Origin: JBAXTE01 sp964653595
GTDB taxonomy: Bacteria; Bacteroidota; Bacteroidia; Bacteroidales; WCHB1-69
NCBI GenBank assembly: GCA_964653595.1
Contig: CAZZHH010000033.1
Coordinates: 1-36,914, forward strand
Direction: 5' to 3'
Length of the DNA stretch: 36,914 bases
Shown: positions 31,668 to 36,914 of the stretch, one piece after another
Layout: every line of letters begins with the position of its first letter
How positions within the stretch are numbered: the stretch's first letter is position 1
Notes under the pieces: model-generated
What the model was told of the DNA's origin: nothing
Database searches by the model: none
The model's input: only the letters and a program-made list of their open reading frames with translations
Position numbers and translations under genes: made by a program

Positions 31668-31800
31668 ATTTTAGAAGGAGCAATTACCATTCAAGTGGGT
31701 ACGACCAACTTTATATAGCAAAAAAAATGTAATTGGAAATGTTGAATATGGTTGAACCAAATGGATTTCAAACGTATTTACAACGATTTTTTTTACAAAA
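31668..31800 (+). pseudogene. Decayed duplicate of the pyrD 3' end
   Basis: Starting just after the lipoprotein stop, one frame reads GAITIQVGTTNFI then a stop, against GATAIQVGTANFI in the intact pyrD (30951 on); 30 of 38 bases match over that block. After an internal deletion the likeness continues (AAAAAAATGTAATTGG ... GTTGAATATGG against the pyrD codons for KIVLGIDEY) and ends with DFKRIYND against KFNSIQD. It carries stops and a deletion, so it is a relic, not a gene. Confidence 0.7.
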
Positions 31801-31806
31801 CAGAAA

Positions 31807-31832
31807 TGCCCATTGAGCTATCTCAATGGGCA
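31807..31832 (-). terminator. Hairpin terminator after dnaN
   Basis: TGCCCATTGAG (31807-31817) and CTCAATGGGCA (31822-31832) form an 11-bp perfect stem with loop CTAT, 26 bp past the dnaN stop. The minus strand continues TTTCTGTTTTG. It may also stop transcripts arriving from the plus strand. Confidence 0.75.
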
Positions 31833-31858
31833 CTTAATATTGAAACAGAATAAAACTT

Positions 31859-32983
31859 CTAATTATTTAGCATCACTGGCATTACAAGCATTAAAATTTC
31901 TTCAGAAGTATTTTGATTATCTACAGGATATAAAATACCAGCACGACTAGGTTGTGACATTTCAATTTTGACATCTGTAGTTTCTAAATTGTTTAACATT
32001 TCGATTAAAAATTTGGCATTAAATCCAATTTCCATTTCATCTCCATCGTAGTTACAATTCAATTTCTCAACAGCTAAATTGCTTAACTCAGAATCTTCAG
32101 CCGTTAAAACCAAATCATTGAGACTTAATTTAAAACGAACTTGCATTACGGATGGATTAGAATAAATTGAAACCCTTCTTAATGAATTTAACAATGAAAC
32201 ACGATCAACAAACAACACATTTGGGTTGTTGGTAGGTATCACTGCTTCGTAATTTGGATATTTTCCATCGATTAGACGAGCATTTAAAACAAAGTTTGAG
32301 AAAACAAATCTCACATTTGTATTATCATATTCTATCGTAACTGGTGAATCATCATCTGGCAAATTAGATTTAAGTTGATTCAGTGGTTTTTTGGGAAAAA
32401 TGAAAGAGAAAGAGTTACTTGAAGATACATCGGTACGTCGATATCTTACTAGTTTATGAGCATCCGTAGCAACAAAAGTAACATTATCAGAACTCAATTC
32501 ACAATATACGCCTGTCATTGCGATTCTCATTTCATCATTACCAGTAGCAAACAAAGTCTTTGTAATTGCTGATTTAACTAATGATGACGAAAGTTGAACA
32601 TGATTTGTATTTTCTAATTCGTTTGGCATTGGAAAGTCGTCAGCCGAAAAACAAGCTAGTTTATACGAACCCTCATTCGCTTGAATTTCAACGATGTTTG
32701 ACTCTAAATCAATTTGAAAAATAATTGGAACTTCCGGTAAATTTTTAATGGTATCCATCAATAATTTAGACTGAACAACGACGGAACCGTCTCCTTCTGA
32801 CTTGCTCAGCAAAATATTGGTAGACATAGTAGTTTCTAAATCTGTTGCAGAAACAGAAAGTGTGTCCCCTTTTATCGTGAATAAAAAGTTTTGAATAATT
32901 GGTAAGGCTGCGTTATTTGTTAACACACCACTAATGGATTGTAAACTTTTTGAAAGCTGTGAACTTGATACTATAAATCTCAT
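31859..32983 (-). CDS. dnaN: DNA polymerase III beta subunit (sliding clamp)
   Basis: Ring-shaped processivity factor of the replisome. 374 residues, normal size, three clamp domains. Start MRFIVSSSQLSKSLQSISGV, central MRIAMTGVYCELS and FVATDAHKLVRY, IFPKKPLNQL, and the closing LVMPVML near the C-terminus. Located after gldF-gldG-DUF4340, not next to dnaA. It has its own promoter at 33023-33030. Confidence 0.96.
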   Translation of the reverse strand: MRFIVSSSQLSKSLQSISGVLTNNAALPIIQNFLFTIKGDTLSVSATDLETTMSTNILLSKSEGDGSVVVQSKLLMDTIKNLPEVPIIFQIDLESNIVEIQANEGSYKLACFSADDFPMPNELENTNHVQLSSSLVKSAITKTLFATGNDEMRIAMTGVYCELSSDNVTFVATDAHKLVRYRRTDVSSSNSFSFIFPKKPLNQLKSNLPDDDSPVTIEYDNTNVRFVFSNFVLNARLIDGKYPNYEAVIPTNNPNVLFVDRVSLLNSLRRVSIYSNPSVMQVRFKLSLNDLVLTAEDSELSNLAVEKLNCNYDGDEMEIGFNAKFLIEMLNNLETTDVKIEMSQPSRAGILYPVDNQNTSEEILMLVMPVMLNN

Positions 32984-33022
32984 TTGGCTGCTGTTTTTAT
33001 AAATAATTTATGTTGTAATTAG

Positions 33023-33030
33023 CAAATATA
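33023..33030 (-). promoter_or_regulatory. Promoter -7 box of dnaN
   Basis: Minus-strand TATATTTG (TAnnTTTG) in the 79-bp gap between the DUF4340 gene and dnaN, about 40 bp before the ATG. Confidence 0.6.
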
Positions 33031-33062
33031 AAAAAATAATTAATACCTTAAAAATAAAGTTA

Positions 33063-34121
33063 TCAACGAGTGAGATAATAACTCAATGGTTGCAAAAGAC
33101 GTTCAAAGACAAAATATTGCGCAATCTGCATCTCTTTAGAATCATTGATAACGATATAAAACTTTTCTCTACTGTAGTCCATTTCTATTAAATTCATATC
33201 CGACTGGTCAGGAATTACAATTTCAGGGATCCTATACATTTTTACTTTTGTAACTTTTCCAGAGTTCTCGGTAAGAGTAGTAATTTGAAAAAGATTATTT
33301 TTGATGATTGAATCTTTTTTTACGGGCTCCATATCGGTAACCATTGCCTCGTATTTCAAACTTCGATAAAGTGAAAGCTGATCTATAATCTTTGCGGTGT
33401 CGTACTGAGGTGCAATCTGGCTATCTGAAAGGCGAACAAGATTAAATCTTCGATTTCCTAAAGCAACGATTTTAAAAGACTCCTTTGGATTATCGATAAA
33501 CTCATATTGAACTTCTTTAATTTGAGATAATTTTGCTTTAAAAACAGTATGATCTCTCCAGTCTGACTCAAGAAATGAGTATCTCGGCGAAATAAAACCT
33601 CTAAAGCCAGGCAAGGAAACGATATAAATATGTTTGGCATTTTCCATCATCATAAAATTACCGCTGTTATCCATCGTAGGATCCCCCATATAATAGGTTC
33701 GAGTACATTTTTCGTATGGAAAAAATTTCATCCCCCAAAAATCTATAAAATGTACTTTTTGATAAATTTCTACTTTTGTAGAAGCAGTAGCCATACGTTT
33801 AACCATGTTGTTATGAGCTGCTTTGGGTATTGGAGAATAGACTCGAATACTTTTCATAGCACTTAATAACAAACGAACATTTTCGATGGTTGCTTCATAT
33901 TTATCATTTAATTTCCAAAAGCCTTCCTCTTGTCGAACCAACTTAACACTCTGACCTGCCTTATTAGCGATAAAAACCTTTGTTACAGTAGCTGTATCAT
34001 CAATAGCAAACTGAGTTTCATATTTGCTCATGGTACTTTTTCGTGTTTTTGTAAAGATCAAGGTAATAGCTATTATCACAAGTACTCCGAGTACCAAAAT
34101 TATAATTTTATTCTTTTTCAT
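33063..34121 (-). CDS. DUF4340 domain protein
   Basis: 352 residues: a single N-terminal TM helix (IIILVLGVLVIIAITLIF) and an extracytoplasmic remainder with strand-rich repeats; DDTATVTKVFIANKAGQSVKL and EGFWKLNDKYEA are typical of DUF4340. The family is found beside GldG-type ABC auxiliary proteins; here it begins 11 bp after gldG, so it probably forms a periplasmic part of that transporter. Exact role unknown. Confidence 0.82.
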   Translation of the reverse strand: MKKNKIIILVLGVLVIIAITLIFTKTRKSTMSKYETQFAIDDTATVTKVFIANKAGQSVKLVRQEEGFWKLNDKYEATIENVRLLLSAMKSIRVYSPIPKAAHNNMVKRMATASTKVEIYQKVHFIDFWGMKFFPYEKCTRTYYMGDPTMDNSGNFMMMENAKHIYIVSLPGFRGFISPRYSFLESDWRDHTVFKAKLSQIKEVQYEFIDNPKESFKIVALGNRRFNLVRLSDSQIAPQYDTAKIIDQLSLYRSLKYEAMVTDMEPVKKDSIIKNNLFQITTLTENSGKVTKVKMYRIPEIVIPDQSDMNLIEMDYSREKFYIVINDSKEMQIAQYFVFERLLQPLSYYLTR

Positions 34122-34132
34122 AAAAAATGCCT

Positions 34133-35926
34133 CTATTTAGAATATTTTTTCTTTCGTATAAACATAAACAAAAATCCAAGGACAATGATAAAAACAAGAG
34201 GTGTAGCGATATTAAACATCTGCCAATAGAACTTATTTCGCAGAATTTTGTTTCCATCAAGCAATCTAATTTTCACCTCTCTGGCTCTAACTTGCATCAA
34301 AGATTCATCGCCACAAAGATAGTTCATTATATTTAAAATCAAATCTTTATTTCCAAAATTCATTTGACTATATTTATCATATCCCAGTGGTAAAGGTCCT
34401 TGTTTGGAAAATTGATTTTTAATAATATCTCCATCAGAAATAAATATCATTTTTGATGACACTTTTGCTTTTTCTACAAAAGAGATTAAATTATTGGTAT
34501 CCATATCACCGGTAAGTCTATCTTTAAACATGGAAGTAAATTTACCTTCACATAGCACAGATACGGGTAAGCTATTTAGTCCAAACTCACGTTTATCAGG
34601 TTTAATTTTTAAAACATTTAAACTGATGATGGAAGGAGTGTTTACCATTTTGGTATATCGTGATGTGGTAAGCAAAATTGATTTACGAATTTCAGGGTCC
34701 CCTACTGTATCGATACTGCTGATAAATTCTGTACGAATGGAATTTAGATTTTTTGTTATTGGATGATTTGTCGTTGGCGTTAATATTGGAAAATAAAGCC
34801 AACTAATCATTTCCATCTGAGGTTTATTCCCAATTTTACCAGTCATAATGGGAATAGGCAATGCATTTAAATCTTGGAGTAAATTGGTATTTAACCTAAC
34901 CCCATATCGGAAAAACATATCGGTTAAATTTAGCTCATTTGGAATTCCGATAGTCTCCCCTTTTGCGCTCATACTATCCATTTCAGCAAAAACTGGATCT
35001 ACCAACCATAACACATTACCACCACGCATCACAAATTGATCGATAATAAATTTATCTTGTTGTGAAAAAACAGAATCTGGTTTGGCAATAATGATCGCTT
35101 TAAATTTATTGGCGATAGATGTTTTACCAGATGCGGAATCCATTTGAAAAGAACGAAGACTATTAATTTGTCCATCCAAACGAATGCGTTCAACTTCGTA
35201 AAAGGAACTTAAGTCGTTGGTAATAGACATCACTTGGTTTGCATCTAATTCACCATGACCTTCAATAAATGCAATTTTAGGTTTAACAGGATTTTTCAGC
35301 TTTTGAATAACGCTAGAGATATTATACTCTAAAGTTTGAATAGAAGCATTCAAAACATCTTCTGTTCCAAGATTTATATTGCTCATCAACAGTTGTAAAG
35401 GCAGTTCTCGATTCTTATAGGTTACGATTGCTCCAGGAAAAATTACTTTTGTTTCTACTCCTTCTGCAGTCCTATTTTGCATTTGAGTAGGTTCAATTCC
35501 TTTTTTCACAAGTTGATTGTAGAGCATTCCTAACTCTCTTTTATCTTTTCCTTCGGTAGGATTTACAAATTCGTATTCAATATTATCGGAGTATGCTCTA
35601 AACTCATTTAATATCTCTTTGGTCTCCTTTTGTAACCTTTTGAATCCAGCAGGAAAATCACCATCTAAATAAATTTTAAAATAGACAATATCATCCAACT
35701 CTTTCAACATTTCCTTGGTCGCTTTCGACAGAGTAAAGCGTTTCTCTGCGGTTAAATCAAATCGATAAAAGACAAAAGAGCTTATAATATTGATAAGAAT
35801 TAGAGCTATAAACGCTACTAAAAGTTGAAAAACATTAATTTTTCTAATATTTTTTCGATTGAAAAAGGATTTTTTTTCGGTTGATGTTACTTCAACACTT
35901 TTCATATTTGATGTTTCCATTACCAT
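34133..35926 (-). CDS. gldG: Gliding-motility ABC transporter auxiliary protein GldG
   Basis: 597 residues. N-terminal TM (VFQLLVAFIALILINIISSF) after a short cytoplasmic tail, a long periplasmic ABC-2-auxiliary domain (FKIYLDGDFPAGFKRLQKET, KPKIAFIEGHGELDANQVMS, MRGGNVLWLVDPV), and a C-terminal TM (PLVFIIVLGFLFMFI). In Flavobacterium GldF/GldG with the ATPase GldA form an ABC transporter linked to gliding; in non-gliding Bacteroidales the same proteins persist with unknown cargo. Its start overlaps the end of gldF by 7 bp. No GldA-like ATPase gene is in the window. Confidence 0.9.
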   Translation of the reverse strand: MVMETSNMKSVEVTSTEKKSFFNRKNIRKINVFQLLVAFIALILINIISSFVFYRFDLTAEKRFTLSKATKEMLKELDDIVYFKIYLDGDFPAGFKRLQKETKEILNEFRAYSDNIEYEFVNPTEGKDKRELGMLYNQLVKKGIEPTQMQNRTAEGVETKVIFPGAIVTYKNRELPLQLLMSNINLGTEDVLNASIQTLEYNISSVIQKLKNPVKPKIAFIEGHGELDANQVMSITNDLSSFYEVERIRLDGQINSLRSFQMDSASGKTSIANKFKAIIIAKPDSVFSQQDKFIIDQFVMRGGNVLWLVDPVFAEMDSMSAKGETIGIPNELNLTDMFFRYGVRLNTNLLQDLNALPIPIMTGKIGNKPQMEMISWLYFPILTPTTNHPITKNLNSIRTEFISSIDTVGDPEIRKSILLTTSRYTKMVNTPSIISLNVLKIKPDKREFGLNSLPVSVLCEGKFTSMFKDRLTGDMDTNNLISFVEKAKVSSKMIFISDGDIIKNQFSKQGPLPLGYDKYSQMNFGNKDLILNIMNYLCGDESLMQVRAREVKIRLLDGNKILRNKFYWQMFNIATPLVFIIVLGFLFMFIRKKKYSK

Positions 35927-36651
35927 TTTCTGCTTTGAAGTGAAACTTTAGATAACATAGTAAAAAATGTGATGATACTCAAAAAATAGATTACATCACG
36001 AGTGTCTATTACTCCTCTACTTATTGAAGAGTAATGATGGCTCATTCCAAGAGTTTTTACAAATAGATCGAAAGAGCCAAATAACTCTAATGAATAAACA
36101 AACTCAAACCCAACAAACATTACTCCGCAGAGTAAAAAAGAGAGGACAAAAGAGATAATTTGATTATCTGTAATAGAGGAGACAAATATTCCGATAGAAA
36201 TAAAAGTAGAACCAATAAACAACAGACCCAAATAAGATCCCCACATAGCAGCTTGATCTAAATTTCCTTTTGGAAATCCCAATTGAAATACAGAATAAAA
36301 ATAGATAAATGTAGGGATTAGCGAAATGATTAAAAGAACTACACCCGCAAAAAATTTCGCTAATATAATCTCTATATCACGAAGTGGTTTCGTAAATAAG
36401 ATTTCCATTGTCCCTAATCTTTTTTCTTCAGCAAAAGACTTCATCGTAATTGCGGGCACTAAAAATAAAAAAACAAATGGGCCAATAATGAACAATCCGT
36501 CCAGATTAGCGTAACCCATATCTAACACATTAAAATCTAACGGAAAAACCCATAAAAAGAGTCCCGTAATCACTAAGAAAACGCTTATAATTATATATCC
36601 AATTAAAGAGTTTAAAAAGCTTTGTATTTCTCGAAGGAAAAGACTTTTCAT
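35920..36651 (-). CDS. gldF: ABC-2 type permease GldF
   Basis: 243 residues with six membrane helices and the ABC-2 signature KSFAEEKRLGTMEILFTKPL on the first cytoplasmic loop. Start MKSLFLREIQSFLNSLIGYI is typical. Membrane partner of GldG, overlapping it; 10 bp after the T9SS-sorted protein gene. Confidence 0.92.
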   Translation of the reverse strand: MKSLFLREIQSFLNSLIGYIIISVFLVITGLFLWVFPLDFNVLDMGYANLDGLFIIGPFVFLFLVPAITMKSFAEEKRLGTMEILFTKPLRDIEIILAKFFAGVVLLIISLIPTFIYFYSVFQLGFPKGNLDQAAMWGSYLGLLFIGSTFISIGIFVSSITDNQIISFVLSFLLCGVMFVGFEFVYSLELFGSFDLFVKTLGMSHHYSSISRGVIDTRDVIYFLSIITFFTMLSKVSLQSRKW

Positions 36652-36661
36652 AATTTATAAA

Positions 36662-36914
36662 TTATTTTTGATTATTACTTATTGTTAATTTTATAGCTTT
36701 AAATGTATTATCAGCTGATTGTAGTTTTAAAATATAGTTTCCAGAAGTAAGAGAAGACGTTTCAATCATCAACTCACCTTCTGATTGTTCCATGATTTTG
36801 GTGTAAATCACTTTGCCCAATAAATCACACACTTCAAGGGTTGATGGCGATGCTTCTGTTTTATAATATACAATCACCCACTCTTTTGCAGGATTTGGAT
36901 ATATTCTAAACAGT
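36662..36914 (-). CDS. C-terminal fragment of a T9SS-secreted protein (type A sorting domain)
   Basis: Only the last 83 or so residues are in the window; the frame stays open past 36914. Read from the edge it gives FRIYPNPAKEWVIVYY, a canonical Por secretion tail (YPNPA start), then LEVCDLLGKVIYT and the closing LTSGNYILKLQSADNTFKAI. Such tails route proteins through the type IX system and are then removed, with anchoring to A-LPS. The cargo domain and function lie outside the window. A GTG at 36875-36877 is just an internal Val codon. Confidence 0.85.
   Translation of the reverse strand, partial: LFRIYPNPAKEWVIVYYKTEASPSTLEVCDLLGKVIYTKIMEQSEGELMIETSSLTSGNYILKLQSADNTFKAIKLTISNNQK

Noticed and set aside
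36875..36877. GTG as the start of a 71-residue protein at the window end
   Set aside because: The frame is open upstream and encodes the YPNPA start of a T9SS sorting domain, so this is an internal Val of a larger protein cut by the window edge.

Overview
The window is a stretch of chromosome from a low-GC member of the Bacteroidota, most likely order Bacteroidales. This rests on family content read from the proteins: an RprX/RprY two-component pair, the GldF/GldG gliding-type ABC components with a DUF4340 neighbour, a C-terminal type IX secretion (T9SS) sorting domain, DUF6427 and DUF5606 proteins, a PorP/SprF-like barrel and an NAD-type PyrK/PyrD pair. It also rests on many TAnnTTTG (-7) promoter boxes and the near absence of Shine-Dalgarno sequences. 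No rRNA, tRNA, CRISPR array, intact transposase or phage gene was found.

Layout. 0.4-5.5 kb (+): rprX-rprY with a strong terminator, then the tightly coupled purD-DUF6427-rnhB operon. 5.4-11.8 kb (-): a bifunctional-looking glycosyltransferase; an ECF sigma factor overlapping a trans-envelope protein with a PorP/SprF-like barrel; and rpsP-rimM-trmN6. 12-14.6 kb: a lipoprotein converging on parE. 14.6-20.4 kb is accessory in character: two or three unrecognised exported or membrane proteins sit among a MITE-like element, large hairpins and several families of dispersed intergenic repeats, together with an alkyltransferase-like gene coupled to trmB. 20.4-23 kb (-): deoxynucleoside kinase-kdsB-SPOR/HU-domain protein. 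23.2-26.7 kb (-): a proteostasis block of hsp20, thioredoxin and clpB. 27-31.1 kb (+): a PNGase F-like amidase, a DUF5606 protein, and pyrK-pyrD. 31.1-31.8 kb: a small lipoprotein of three 36-residue repeats, inserted between pyrD and a decayed second copy of the pyrD 3' end. 31.8-36.9 kb (-): a T9SS-sorted protein (cut by the window edge)-gldF-gldG-DUF4340-dnaN.

How it fits together. Most genes are housekeeping (purine and pyrimidine synthesis, ribosome and tRNA maturation, DNA replication and topology, KDO/LPS synthesis, protein disaggregation). The envelope theme is strong: T9SS sorting domain, Gld ABC proteins, KdsB, a glycosyltransferase, several lipoproteins, and an ECF sigma factor fused by operon to a protein that appears to run from cytoplasm to outer membrane. 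Base composition is uneven: about 18-22.4 kb and 27-31 kb look visibly richer in G+C than the AT-rich remainder, and several of the repeat families cluster in the first of these.

The most interesting items are the sigma factor/PorP-like sensor pair, the pyrD 3'-end duplication that brackets the repeat lipoprotein, and the 139-bp MITE-like element at 15.05-15.19 kb. All function calls are from reading sequence and from memory of families; no database search was run.
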